Shown: positions 1 through 10,665 of the stretch, in pieces
Numbering within the stretch: the stretch's first letter is position 1
Layout: each line of letters begins with the position of its first letter
Assembly: GCA_949752795.1 (NCBI GenBank)
Contig: OX457068.1
Coordinates: forward strand, 60,887,582 to 60,951,581
Reading direction: 5' to 3'
Length of the DNA stretch: 64,000 bases
Source of the DNA: Hyperoodon ampullatus
Taxonomy: Eukaryota; Chordata; Mammalia; Artiodactyla; Ziphiidae
Notes under the pieces: model-generated
What the model was told of the DNA's origin: nothing
The model's database searches: none
Seen by the model: the letters and a program-made list of their open reading frames with translations, nothing else
Made by a program: the position numbers and the translations under genes

Positions 1-2084
1 GCATCACTAGGGAATAAATTATGGAGTTAACATAGGTTAAACTTATAACACCAGTAATAAAATTCTTGTCCTATGTTAGTGTGTGTTACATCAACATAAC
101 AGCAAAAGAATCAAGAAGGAAGTAGAATGAGTCATGAAGTCACTGAGATTTCTTTAAGTCTGGAGTCAGACTTAACTGCCTTTGTGAAAGGAGGCCAGCA
201 ATGCCTTTGAAGAAAGCAAGCCAGTAATATTACAAAATGCCAAGGCAATGATTAGTGAAAATAAGCCAAACTTCCATCCTCTTCTACATTCCACTACCTC
301 TAAATAAACTGAATATATCATATAAGAAAAAGTTCCATAAACCAAATAATTTCCCACAAAGTTCTTATCTGCTAGATAAGAAATATTGTCAGAAGTAGTT
401 GAATACAAAATAAGAAATGAAAATCATCAGTTAAAATAAAGAAACCAAACGATGCCAGAAGAATTTTGTTCCAAGAAAAATGGTGACATTTTAGCCACTA
501 CATAAATTCTGACACACAATAGATAACAACAAGGAAGTTCCAAGTTTCTTTTCTATCAAAGATTCTGGGGCTAATACTTAAGTCTTTTAGGCAATCAAAA
601 AACAGACAGTTTCACTAGCATTAAAAGTCCATCTTTTTTTCTCCATTTGCTCTAAAACAGGGCAATCAGACTAAGGGAATAGTCATTACAGTTTCACATG
701 GTTGTTGTATGCATGATAATCTGACGTATATTTTTCTTGAAGATATGGGGGGAAATGAGGGAAGGCGTGGCAGGTTTCTTATTCCAAACAAAAGCATCAC
801 ATTTATAATTGTATTGGCCAAATGCCACACAAAATTCTTGCTATAAGCAGTTAGAGACCCCAGACCCTGGGTGAGCAAAGTGAACTAAAGGCTGAAATAC
901 TTTGACCACCACCATGGAAAAATGACTGTAGGACAGGCCAAAAGGCCTAACTCTAAGTCATGCTCTCATAGTTCAGTGTGATGGGCAGACAACATAAAGT
1001 TTTCAGTAATGGTTAAGAAAGGGAAAATATAATTTCTTTCCTCTTCGGTGGCAGTGATTTATTACATTTTGACTTTGGATGTTCTCAGGTTCAGACATTT
1101 TCTTTATTGACTCCAGTCTGTGACCAAGATCCAGACTGGCAAGAGCTACAGAGCCTGGAGATGATGGAAAGCAGCCCAAAGATCAGAGATCAAGAACAAG
1201 AAAAAAGACTGAGGTCCAAACCAGAAGAGAAATAAAGTTTTGTATTCCACTCTAGTTCAACTCTTTCATTTGGGGTAATCCAGCTTTCAGAGTTCCTGGG
1301 AACTTGTCAAACCTCAAGTTCCTTCCCTTGCCACAAGCTATCTAAAGCTAAACAGCCCTGCTAGTTTGAGCCAAAAATTAGGGTTGTTTGGGCTTTGGTT
1401 TTTTTTCTTTTTGGTTAGCATTTTACCTTTGAAATCAACTATGTGCTAATCAGTGTACCCCAAATCATCTGTCCACAAAATCATCACATCGAAGTCACTC
1501 TCAGGCAATAAGAAGTTTTCCCTTCCAGTTATTCTGAAATGTTGTCCTCACAATCAAAGTGACTTGAAAGATCTGTATGATTATGTATATAAATGCAGGT
1601 GGATGCATACTGTATGTGTATATTGCATATGTATTTTACTTCAGAGTAATTTAACCTGTCAATTTGATACAATAGTCACATAGAGAATGTGCCAATAAAT
1701 AGATTTTTCCTTATATATACTCTCCTTTCTCTCACTTCGTCTATATCCACACAGTGATAAAATCAATTTCATTTAATAACCATTAAGTTATTAGAGGATC
1801 ATCACAGTTTCTTGACAGAGCACAAAAGACTATACTTTTAAGGATCATTTATATAGTTTGTTACTGATGGAGCACATATTTTTAAATGGTAAGATGGGTT
1901 AAAATAACTGTTAAAAGAGTTATTTTTAGTTGAGATAATATGTATATCATGTTATAATTTTAAGGATAAAGTAACTTACCAATTTCCCCAACTGTTGTAG
2001 TTGCACTACTGCCTGACTATAAGACGCTGTAAGTGATTTCTTAAGATTCCTTTACCTCCTTGTAGTTAATTCTATGGTGAGACC
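1..2084. other. No recognisable gene or repeat
   Basis: AT-rich sequence. I see no transposon I can name, no conserved protein reading frame and no RNA gene. The open frames here are short (under 80 codons), lie on both strands and show no domain. It may contain diverged repeats that cannot be recognised by eye. Confidence 0.6.
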
Positions 2085-2335
2085 ATAACTTCAATTCAAT
2101 TCAATGGACTCTTAGAAGCCCTTCCATGTGTGTAAATTTAGTAGGTGCTGTGGTAAGTGCCTTCCAGGGAAAAAAAACAAAACAAGATATTTGCCACTGG
2201 CAAATGTGCAATTCTTATAAGAGAAGCAATATTTATTATCTTGCACACAAAATTTAGAGACACAGTGCAAAGAGAAGCACAGGGAAAGTATGGTAATTAA
2301 TGAGGTGCCAAAATGAGAATAAAGACAATAAACAG
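2085..2335 (-). repeat. Possible L2 LINE relic (antisense)
   Basis: The order of weak matches (taggtgctgtggtaagtgcc, then a Lys/Gln-like 'aaacaagatatttgcc' segment, then an aataa-rich stretch) resembles the reverse complement of the L2 3' region. Divergence is very high and the call is tentative. Confidence 0.3.
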
Positions 2336-3214
2336 AACAATAAAAAGGTCCAAACTGAGTGACATGTGTGGGCTGGAAATATCACAGATCTTAGAGATCA
2401 GGGACCACAAAGGAGAAGCAGAGTAACTAATTTCCTTATCTTCCACCTTCTCCCCAATCCAAGGGGGCCATTATGAATCCTGATCTCTCAAAATATTATT
2501 ACAGCACACTACCTTTTCAGAGTTAGCTAGAGAAGTGTAGGAGGGATACCAATGGAAACAAAAGTGTTAAAGAGACTTTGAACTGAATTTAAATGCTGAG
2601 ATAGAATTGATGCATCTCCTTTGATTGTTCAAAAGCCAATAGAATCCCCTGATCCATTCCATTCCATTTATTTCTATCATGTTGTGATAAAGGATAGAGA
2701 AGACTTTTCTTACTCTAATAAGTGAATAGCCCTGCCTCTCTCATTGCTTCTGCATCTTTGCTGATCTATATTTCTCCAGTATGGATGGATCACCACTAAC
2801 AGGTTCGACAGACGTTATAATATCATTATGCAAATGCAGGTTCACTGCCACTAAGGAATCCTACAGACTGATCGCTTCATTATCAGCCTTATCAGAAAAT
2901 ACAAGAGAATTGTGTCCCATACTCAGTGAAGTGAGAACATAATTTAAATTAACTGCTTTACTGTCTGACTATTCTATAGTCTAGGGGGGGAGATGAGGAG
3001 AGCTGATTTTGAAAACTGGGATATCATCAGGCATTGCTCCACTGAGGTGCAGCCTGAGCTGGCTTCCTGTGCACCTCCTTCTCCCCTGAGCTCTGCCTTC
3101 TTCTTTGCTCCAAATCAGGGCCTATGCTAAGGCATTTTGTAGCATTTAATTTGTTCACCTGCTGTCACATGTCCTTGAAGAATGTCTTCCTTAGAATAGA
3201 AGCAGTTTAGTCCT
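2336..3214. other. No recognisable gene or repeat
   Basis: Single-copy looking sequence. No reading frame, RNA gene or repeat was recognised. Confidence 0.5.
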
Positions 3215-3420
3215 GTGCCTAGAGAGGCAGATTGTTTAGTGGAAATCTCTCAGACCTTAGAATCACATGACCTGGATCCTACACACTAGGCTAACAGTGT
3301 GACCTTCACATTTTACATGATTCCTGTTTCTTAAAAGTAATTTGGCTTATGTAGGGCTCTTACCTATAAAATCAAGGAGTTAGTGAAGACAATCTTCAAA
3401 GCCCCTTTTAGCAGTAACAT
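3215..3420 (+). repeat. MIR SINE relic
   Basis: The order matches MIR: a tRNA-derived segment (acctggatcctacacactagg), a core-like 'aacagtgtgaccttcaca', then the 'cttacctataaaatcaagg' segment corresponding to the MIR 'tcatctgtaaaatgggg' block. It is diverged, as expected for a repeat shared by all mammals. Its right part has been copied in the tandem duplication at 3,380-3,469. Confidence 0.55.
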
Positions 3421-3469
3421 TTTATTAGTGAAGACAATCTTCAAAGCCCCTTTTAGCAGTAACATTTTA
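3380..3469. repeat. Perfect 45-bp tandem duplication
   Basis: Bases 3,380-3,424 and 3,425-3,469 are identical 45-mers in direct tandem, beginning ttagtgaagacaatc and ending gcagtaacatttta. There is no mismatch, so the duplication is recent, polymorphic, or an assembly artefact. Confidence 0.97.
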
Positions 3470-3689
3470 TTTCCTGGAATTTGAATCTGAAATATTTTTC
3501 CAAGTCTTATTTTATAAAAATAAAATATGGCTATTGTTACCTATCCCAACTAGCAATTACCTCTGGATCCTATTAAAGTGGTTCATGTAAAATTACAGCA
3601 AATTCATTAGGAAAATTAATGTGGTATGATTATTAACAGTCAGATTAATTGCCTGGGTACTGTAGACCTGGGTTCAGGTCCTAGCATTG

Positions 3690-4038
3690 ATCATCCTGTG
3701 CTGGGGTCACCGGGCCCAGGTGCTCAGCTCCCACCCTTACACCTAATTCAGAATGTGCCTTCAATGTCTTCTTCCTGGAAAGCTCCTGCTTATACAAAAC
3801 CTAGCACTTAGTTGTCACCTTTTCAGTCAAGCCTGCCTTCTGCATTATAACCCTCTGATCAGACTTCTACTACATCCTTTATTCTATTACAATATAGTTG
3901 TTTGTTTACATTTTTCTCTATTTCTGGCTGTGGGCTTCTAAAAGAAGTAAATTATACCTTTTTAAATGTTTACTTCTACCATTGTCACTATAGTATGTCA
4001 TACCTTGTACATACTAAGGCTCAATAAACACTTGATCA
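3690..4038 (+). repeat. L2 LINE 3' end relic
   Basis: Recognised by the L2 order: a 'cttcttcctggaaagctcc' block, 'gttgtcaccttttcagtcaagcctgcc' block (split here by divergence), 'ttgtttgtttacatttt' block, then the terminal 'catactaaggctcaataaacactt'-like end that corresponds to the L2 'tagtaggcgctcaataaat' terminus. The sense strand is the plus strand. Confidence 0.7.
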
Positions 4039-4559
4039 AGGCAGGTCACAATGGACCCGACTCAGAAAGAGCTGATAACAAAAGTCCTGTGAAAAAGGTG
4101 GTATGAAGGACAGTGTCTCCAGTGCCTTGGAGAGGTGGACATCCTATCCCATGACCCCAAAGGAGAAGTCCCAGAAGATAGCTCCACAGACCCCCAGTGA
4201 TTGTTGGAGGAGAAATTGACTCATTAATCTAGGGGACCTTTATCAAGAAGGCCTGGAGCTAATGTCTATGTTGCTGAGAGCCCCTCTCTAAATTACCAAC
4301 TATGTTATTTCTGGAATGACACCAAGCACAAGGGTCTGCCAGCAGAAAGTTGAGCAATTTTGATTGAATTGTGGCACAGAATCTAGAGTCTATACCTAGT
4401 CTTTCATTTTAGGAAAGCTCTGCTTCTGAAACAATCCCAATTGTCTCTACGTCCCTGAAACAAGTGAGGAGTTGAACACAATGCCTTTGTCAGAAATCCC
4501 GGTTTGAAACACCAGGACAAAGGTAGCCCCCACCCAAGTGGTAGATTAATGCCATACTT
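4039..4559. other. No recognisable gene or repeat
   Basis: Unassigned sequence of moderate GC content. No protein domain or repeat was recognised. Confidence 0.5.
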
Positions 4560-4632
4560 TTAATTACAGCTCTTTTTTTCTTAATTTTTATTGGAGTACA
4601 GTTGATTTACAATATTGTTAACTACAGTCCTT
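4560..4632 (-). mobile_element. Minimal L1 3'-end insertion with target duplication
   Basis: The inner 4,575-4,617 is the reverse complement of the last bases of a cetartiodactyl L1 3' UTR (tttttattggagtacagttg, then atttacaatattg). It is flanked by ttaattacagctctt (4,560-4,574) and ttaactacagtcctt (4,618-4,632), which agree at 13 of 15 positions and look like an aged target-site duplication. The L1 part is only about 43 bp, an extreme 5' truncation. Confidence 0.6.
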
Positions 4633-5149
4633 AAAACTCACCACACAGATTTTTCCCCCTTTGGTCAGGGTTCATAAGCAGAAGTTCTACTAGGCACACA
4701 AAATATTGTTGCTGAATAAATGAATGGAAGAATGAATATGTAAACACATGCTTCAGCTCCTTCATTATTTAGTTGAGTACCTGAGATTTTGAGTCATTAG
4801 TAACTCAGAAGGCAAAGAAGTAGTAAACAGGGAGCTGTATACTCATAAATTAAAGTTGAAAGGACACTTAGAATTATCCTATGTCACCATTCATTTGACA
4901 AAAGAAATTGAGAACAAAAAACGTTGGAAATCTTTTTCCTAGATTCCCTAATTAATCAGTGGCCACAGTACTTCTGGCTTCTAATCTGGCATTATTGTTC
5001 CAAAACCACCAACAGTGGGATCTGTTCTTTTGCATGAACCTCTGGCTTCAATCACTGATGGCAAAGTTCCTAACGCTGAGTGAGATCCTCTTAAAGTCTG
5101 GACATATTCTCTTAGGAAATCACTTATAAAGGTTCAGGACATTCCTTTA
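4633..5149. other. No gene; possible very old CR1/L3-like trace
   Basis: Mostly unassigned. A short stretch near 4,850-4,925 (gttgaaaggacacttagaat and onwards) resembles ancient CR1/L3-type repeats, but too weakly for a firm call. Confidence 0.3.
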
Positions 5150-5290
5150 TTCCACAAATAATTATTGTATTCCAAATGTTTGACAGGCATTCTCATCAAA
5201 CTAGAGAGATATTCAAAGACAAATATGCTGTTTCCAGTCTTATAGACACTTAGAAATTCACACAACAATATAAAATATTAATATTAATCA
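5150..5290 (-). repeat. Possible L2 LINE relic (antisense)
   Basis: The series 'ccaaatgtttgacaggcatt', 'agagatattcaaagacaaat' and 'cagtcttatagacacttag' follows the order of the reverse complement of the L2 3' region (the block normally reading tactatgtgccaggcactg). Strongly diverged. Confidence 0.4.
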
Positions 5291-5763
5291 GTACCCCTTT
5301 TCCTTATTCTCCAGCTCCCTGTTGGCCACACCCAAGGACTAAGCAGAAGATACATGGATCATTCTAATGGGACATGATAGCTGAAAAAAAAAACTCAAAT
5401 TCAAGCGGCCAAATCTCAAGGGAATTTTTTAAGGGAAGAATGGTGCCAAACCATATCTACTTCAAAATTCCAAGGACATCTACATTGGTTTAGTAGTTTC
5501 TGCAGCCATGATGATAAGTTTTGGAAAATACGAGGGAACCATTTCTTTAACCCCGTGGGGGTGGAAGCATGCTGGACATATTCCTTGAAGTCAGAAGATG
5601 TTGGTAAACACAAGAACCAGCATTTTCCCTCCTCTGGAGGTTTCTGAAAGTGTGAAGTTCATGGAGGAAACTTGTGTCAGTGGAGCATAAAGAAAATGTG
5701 GTACAGTTGCTAAGATTGATTTTGGGTGGCTTCAACCTGCAGTGGCTTGAAACAGGATCTCGG

Positions 5764-5834
5764 TTCCCTGGTCAGAGATTGAAGTCAGGCTGCGGCAGTG
5801 AGAGCCCTGAATCCTAGCCACTAGACCACAAGGA
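5764..5834 (-). pseudogene. tRNA-Glu (CTC) pseudogene
   Basis: Read on the minus strand, these 71 bases align without gaps over 67 positions to the mammalian tRNA-Glu(CTC) gene as I recall it, with about 78% identity. The D-arm and anticodon arm are best kept (tctagtggctaggatt, and a ctctcac anticodon loop with CTC). The T arm is ruined: the stem no longer pairs, and the B box reads acttcaatctc instead of ggttcgattcc. The acceptor stem has one mismatch and one wobble pair. It is therefore very unlikely to make a working tRNA. It may be a lone tRNA relic or the head of a tRNA-Glu-derived SINE. The anticodon-arm match to the parent tRNA is closer than in the CHR SINEs of this window, which favours an independent origin. 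Confidence 0.65.
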
Positions 5835-7439
5835 CCAGTGGCCAGTGACAAAGCGCTGGCCCATCGGCTTTGTAGAAATGAATTTCCACAAAGAGATGGA
5901 AAGTAGTGAAAGAAGTAAAGTGGAGGACAAAGAGTACATATGAATAGACACACATGGGTGGGCTCAGAGAAAGAGTAGTGCCTTTGTGGTAATTTGAATC
6001 ACTTATATGGGACATTCCTTCAGGGTTTCCTCTGGCCAATTAACTTGTTTGCCTGGCTCTGAGTTCATATTTGGTTTAACCCTGGGTCCTCTTCTGTGTG
6101 CATGCACATCTCTTAGCCTAGACAAATTCTAGTGAAGAGGCCTATGGGTGGGTTGACATCACCTACTATGGGTGAGGCCCCTTCCTTTTTTGACCTCTGA
6201 GGAGCTTTTCTGAGCATGTATAGTCAGAAAGGTCTCCTTGACTTCAAGAATGAGGAATATGTGGTCTCTTTATCTCTTATCTAGGCAGGGCCCAGCTCCT
6301 CCTTGTTACTGCTATTATCTGTATCTTGGAGTATCTGTCTACAGAGAACAGACTCCAGCTGCTCAGCCTGGGGCCCATCTATCTCCTGCCTCCAGATGGA
6401 TGGCGATGGAGTGGACAGAGAGGGTGGTATATCCCAACACCAATTCCCCACTGATCTCAGGGACTTTTGAAGAATACCAGTCTGGTTCTTATACCAAGGG
6501 AAGGGGCACAGAGGCTAGCCAAAGCAGAGAAGGTAAAGGAATCATTGAGCTGGTGTGGACAAAGGTAGATCCAGCCACTACTTCTGTGTCCTCCTTGCTG
6601 GGGAGCTAGAATAAAGTTGAATATTGCCTGAATAAACCACAACCACCATAATTCATTTTTCTCTCTCCACTGTCAAGAGCGACATCTGACAGAAAAAAAA
6701 AAATCCCTGCGATGATATAAGTGGGAATGAGAGGGGAGAGACAGAGACAGAGAAAGGAAGGATAGATAAAGGCAGAAGTGAATTTGAAACTATAAATTAG
6801 ACAATTACTAAGATATTAGTAACCAACTTAGACTGCAAAATCACTGAATTAAATTGACTTCATAAGAAGAAACATGGTAAGTTTAAGTAAACTGAGGTTT
6901 CAGAGCTGAAGGAAGAACTATCATAATAACAAAACAAGTGTAAATGAGGAATCAGCCTGAAAAGTAAACAAACATAACAATTTGGAGGGCCTTATGATAA
7001 CAGAGTAAAGGAAATGTCTTGGGAAGGGTGATTAAGAAGTATCCCTAAGAAGAGTGGAGGGAAATTTAGGAAAAGCTCATTAAAGAAGTCATTTTTGAGC
7101 AAACCCTTGAAGATGGAATAAAAGTTCAACTGCCACAATAGATAAGGTTTATTTTTCCAGATATGGATGGCATATTTTAGGACACATAATTGCTCTGTTT
7201 AGCTAATGTAGATGAAGCCAGAAAGGCACTGTCACTAGATTCTGAAGGGTGGTATAGTTGGCTGAGGAGATGGGATGCTTACCCTAAGCAATAGGGAGGC
7301 ACTGAATGTCTGCTCAGATCCCATGCCTGGAGGTGATGCTGACTCACCATATGCATCCCCAATCCAAATCTCATCACACAAAATAGTGAACGAATGCTTC
7401 AGGCATAATAGCAGCAACACTACCTGAGTGTTTTCCCTG
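5835..7439. other. No gene; possible L2 trace
   Basis: No supported gene. A 123-codon open frame at 6,238-6,609 (+) has no recognisable domain and is most likely chance in a locally GC-richer stretch. The segment near 6,980-7,140 (gaagtcatttttgagcaaac and neighbours) resembles antisense L2 but is very diverged. Confidence 0.4.
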
Positions 7440-7565
7440 TGCCTAGCAATTCTGTAAACATGTAATATATACAGTGTACAATTTCACTTAATCTCACAGC
7501 CCCACAAGGAAGGTACTATTACAATCTCTATTTGCATTTCTTTGCAAGTAAAGAAAGGTTAAATA
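7440..7565 (-). repeat. MIR SINE relic, left part (split)
   Basis: Antisense MIR: 'cttaatctcacagcccc', 'aaggaaggtactattacaat', then 'aagtaaagaaaggttaaata', matching the MIR order 'tcctcacaacaacc', 'gtaggtactattatt', 'gaggttaagtaac'. The match stops at 7,565 and resumes at 8,872, so one MIR was split by an insertion. The 12-mer aaaggttaaata is present at both edges (7,554-7,565 and 8,872-8,883). Confidence 0.7.
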
Positions 7566-8084
7566 CCATAACAACAACAACAAAATGGTAATTATGTGAG
7601 GTGATAGAAGTGTTAACTAACCTAATTGTGGTAATCATTTCATACTATATACACGTAACAAATCATTGCATCATACACCTTAAACTTATACAATTGTTAT
7701 ATGTCAATTATATCTCAATAAATCTAGGAAAAATAAAAATAGATGCAATGTGGCATCTTGCATAGGATCCTGGAAAAGAAAACGAACGTTGGTGGAAAAA
7801 TTAGGGAGATCCAGAGAAAGTCTGAAGTTTCACTTAAAAAACATAAAAATAAAGTAGGATAAGTGCTAATAAAAATTTCCAAAATACAGTGAGAGGACAC
7901 ACCAAGATCACCTAATCAGGACACAAAGATTTCAAAGCAGAATAAAAATCTGGATGTAATTTTTTCAGTGAAAAACCCATGGTACCTTCCTCTGGAAACA
8001 GGCAGTTATTCTAAAGGTTAACTGACTTGTTTTATTGTTGCTGTTTTGTTATTATTATTATCATTTACCATTTTGCCTCTCCCT

Positions 8085-8245
8085 TGCTACACATACACAC
8101 ACACTAGAAAGTAAGCTTCATGATAAAAGGGTCAAATCTGTATTACTCACTTCCTTACCCCCAGTATCTAGAACAATGTCAAGCATACAGTAAAACAATG
8201 CCTGCCTCAAAAAATATATATGTTGAGTGAATGAATGAGCCATAG
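8085..8245 (+). repeat. L2 LINE 3' end relic
   Basis: Clear L2 order: 'ctagaaagtaagcttcatga', 'gtcaaatctgtattactcac', 'cccagtatctagaacaatgt', 'caagcatacagtaaaacaat', 'tgttgagtgaatgaatga'. It lies inside the presumed transduced flank of the L1 insertion. Confidence 0.75.
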
Positions 8246-8460
8246 AATTGGAAATACCATAATGTAGTCAATGATTTCCCTGTTAACAGACGTTCAGATT
8301 GTCTCCAATTCAGATTGGTTTTGTTGTGATTGCCTTCTAGTGCTGTTATATACAACATATCTTTAGCTAGTGAAGCATATCCTTAGCTACTAATCCCTTT
8401 GTTCCTGTGGTATGGATTCCTCAAGGTGAAACTTCTATCACAGCTTTATGCCCCCTTTTA

Positions 8461-8653
8461 CGGTACGCGGGCCTCTCACTGTTGTGGCCTCTCCCGTTGC
8501 GGAGCACAGGCTTCGGACGCGCAGGCTCAGCGGCCATGGCTCACGGGCCTAGCTGCTCTGCGGTATGTGGGATCTTCCCGGACCAGGGCACGAACCCGTG
8601 TCTCCTGCATCGGCAGGCAGACTGTCAACCACTGCATCACCAGGGAAGCCCCA
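8461..8653 (-). mobile_element. CHR-type tRNA-Glu SINE
   Basis: Reverse complement of the cetacean CHR SINE: the head is the gggcttccctggtg end at 8,652 and the tail is at 8,461. A-box (ggtgatgcagtgg) and B-box (gggttcgtgccc) are visible on the minus strand. Flanks are atgcccccttttа-like 8,448-8,460 and 8,654-8,666, agreeing at 12 of 13. It has no A-tail left. Confidence 0.96.
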
Positions 8654-8871
8654 ATGCCCTCTTTTAAAGAAAAATTTTAACAGGAAATGCCTTTCCTAAA
8701 ATGTTGTGATGCTTTATTGTCACATCAGCAGTATATAAAACTTTCTTATTTCTTTCCCCACTCTAGATAATGTCAATTGTTTTAATATTTTCCAATTTGT
8801 TGAATGAATAATTGTATTTCATTTCAAATTAAAATTAAAAATCTTAAAACACTGACAAAGTTAAAAAAAAA

Positions 8872-8962
8872 AAAGGTTAAATAATTTAAATCCACAGAGT
8901 TTGTAAGGAACAGAATCTGGATTGGAACCCAGCCTGGATTAGTCCAGAGTCCATATTCCTAA
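8872..8962 (-). repeat. MIR SINE relic, right part (split)
   Basis: Continuation of the MIR at 7,440-7,565: 'aatctggattggaacccagc', then 'ctggattagtccagagtcca', then 'tattcctaactatta', which is the MIR 'gggattcgaacccagg ... ctccagagcc' block. Confidence 0.7.
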
Positions 8963-9493
8963 CTATTAATAACATTCAAATTGATAAATGAATAAATGGA
9001 TTTATGATGGGTGGAATATGAGGATGGATGCATAAAGAAATGATTTCTTCAGAAAGCAGGGGTTTTCCTCTCCATTCTTTTATTTTTCCCTTCTCACTTA
9101 ATTCCTGTATTTATTTAGCTCCTGAACTCTTGTCTTTGTCCAGACCTTACACTAGACTTTGGGCCTCTTGTCTGCAACTTTGATCCTTTACTCTAATGGT
9201 CTGAAGTGTGACCCAGCAGATTGGGCCAATAATATGTCATGTAGAGAGAAGTATTTTTGGTTAGGAGAGCATATTCTGGTAGCCCTCAAATTGTCCCTCA
9301 TCATGCCTTTGAAAAATCTTTTGCCACAAACATGTCTGTGAGAGTATTTAGTGAAATATAATGTGTTAGAAGTTAACAAGCAAATTCCTTAAAGTAAATT
9401 CTAGATGGGCATATTTCTAGTTATTTCTACTCTGTGAGTCTGTGTCACAGTGAATCCTCAAGCAGATTCCTCCCTCCAAGTATGGCACAGGTT
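8963..9493. other. No recognisable gene or repeat
   Basis: Unassigned sequence. Open frames at 9,159-9,379 on both strands are short and have no domain. Confidence 0.5.
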
Positions 9494-9845
9494 CAGCACT
9501 TCTCAACATGTGGCTTCTAGGCTTCTAAGGGGCTTATTAAAGATGCAAATTCCAGGGCTTCCCTGGTGGTGCAGTGGTTGAGAGTCCACCTGCCGATGCA
9601 GGGGACACGGGTTCATGCCCCGGTCTGGGAAGATCCCACATGCCGTGGAGCGGCTGGGCCCATGAGCCATGGCCGCTGAGACTGCATGTCCGGAGCCTGT
9701 TGCTCTGCAACAGGAGAGGCCACAACAGTGAGAGGCCCGCATATCACAAAAAAAAAAAAAAAAAAGCAAATTCCTAGAACTCATTCCACAACTCCTAAGT
9801 CAGCAAAAATGGGGCTCAGCAAAGAAGTTTTAATGAGCTCCCCCC
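9494..9845 (+). mobile_element. MER5A-like hAT DNA transposon relic, split by a SINE
   Basis: Starts cagcacttctcaa (compare the hAT end cagtggttctcaa). The pieces 'ggggcttattaaagatgcaa' before the SINE and 'ggggctcagcaaagaagttt' followed by 'taatgagctccccc' after it match the MER5A blocks around the 'aatgcagattc' and 'ggggcccagcaatctg' positions. The far end is not recognisable, so the right boundary is approximate. Confidence 0.55.
9555..9765 (+). mobile_element. CHR-type tRNA-Glu SINE
   Basis: Full-length copy from gggcttccctggtgg to an 18-base A-tail. The target-site duplication is gcaaattcc at 9,545-9,553 and 9,766-9,774. Several former CpG sites have decayed. It is inserted in a MER5A-like element. 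Confidence 0.97.
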
Positions 9846-10504
9846 CAAAATTTAATACACCCTAAAATCTGACCATAAAATGAGTCCAACATCATGATCC
9901 AGTATACATGTTCACATAATTATTCTTAACTGAAACCGAAGTTTCATATAATGATACTTATCCTTACTATGTACAATTTACTGTTTTATATTATTTTGTA
10001 ATGTTTCTTTTTGCATATTTTAAGTTACAACTCACAACTTGAAAAAAAACTGATCTAGAAGACATTAGGTAAACAAATCCCCTTTGCAGTGGTCCCCTTC
10101 CCAGTCCTGCCCCATCTCCATAGGGTCTCTCTGGGCTTGTCTTCAGCAACACTCCCTGCTCCAGACCATTCCATATCCCCTCCTTTATCAAAATTTACTC
10201 TTCCTTCTATTCCCCAGCTCTAGTATCACAAAGTTTTATATACTAAAGTGAGCTAGTCCGACCAAATAGTCTGAAGTAAAGTGTTGTCCCTACATATTGA
10301 TGGTTACATTTAAATCCGGAGAGCCATTTACATATTAGTCTAGAAATCAAATAAGTGTAGCTTTTTAGGAAGGATTTTTGTGCTCCAGTTTTTTTGTTTG
10401 TTTGTTTTTGTTTTTTAATATTCCTTATAGCACACCCTGCAAAAAGGACCTCTGGTGCCTGGTATGGAAGTGGCTCTCTTTGACCTTTCACCCTGCCCTA
10501 CTTA
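9846..10504. other. No recognisable gene or repeat
   Basis: Unassigned. Contains a short T/G-rich run (ttttttgtttgtttgttttt, 10,390-10,409). Confidence 0.5.
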
Positions 10505-10665
10505 TCCCAGTCCACAATTTAGGCAAGTCTCTAATCTTCCATCAGTCTAGGTTCCTCATCTAGTAGTAGGAAGATAATGAAGTCCTGACAGTACTGTTGT
10601 AAAAACTAAATGAAATAAAATTCACATGAGAATGGATACGTAGAAAGGACTCTCCACATAGTAAT
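10505..10665 (+). repeat. MIR SINE relic
   Basis: Order 'ctaggttcctcatctagtag', 'gaagataatgaagtcctgac', 'gtactgttgtaaaaactaaa', 'tgaaataaaattcacatgag' corresponds to the MIR 3' half ('cagtttcctcatctgtaaa ... gttgttgtgaggattaaatgag'). Confidence 0.55.

Larger units (their letters stand above)
7566..8871 (+). mobile_element. L1 3'-end insertion, probably with 3' transduction
   Basis: This block splits a MIR and is bounded by a 12-bp direct repeat (aaaggttaaata). Its 5' part, 7,582-7,740, is an old L1 3' end (ggtaattatgtgaggtgata ... atatctcaataaatctagg). The L1 is followed by about 1.1 kb of other sequence, including an L2 fragment, and the block ends in an A-run (8,863-8,874) directly against the second repeat copy. 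An ATTAAA hexamer lies about 40 bases before the A-run. The simplest reading is an L1 transcript that read through its own poly(A) signal and carried its 3' flank. The alternative is two separate insertions. A CHR SINE was added later (8,461-8,653). Confidence 0.55.

Noticed and set aside
6238..6609. 123-codon open frame on the plus strand
   Set aside because: No domain, low-complexity start, and local GC content high enough to lower stop frequency. No neighbouring exon-like frame.
9841..9846. Short C-run that might mark a terminator or quadruplex
   Set aside because: Only 8-9 cytosines, with no partner runs nearby.
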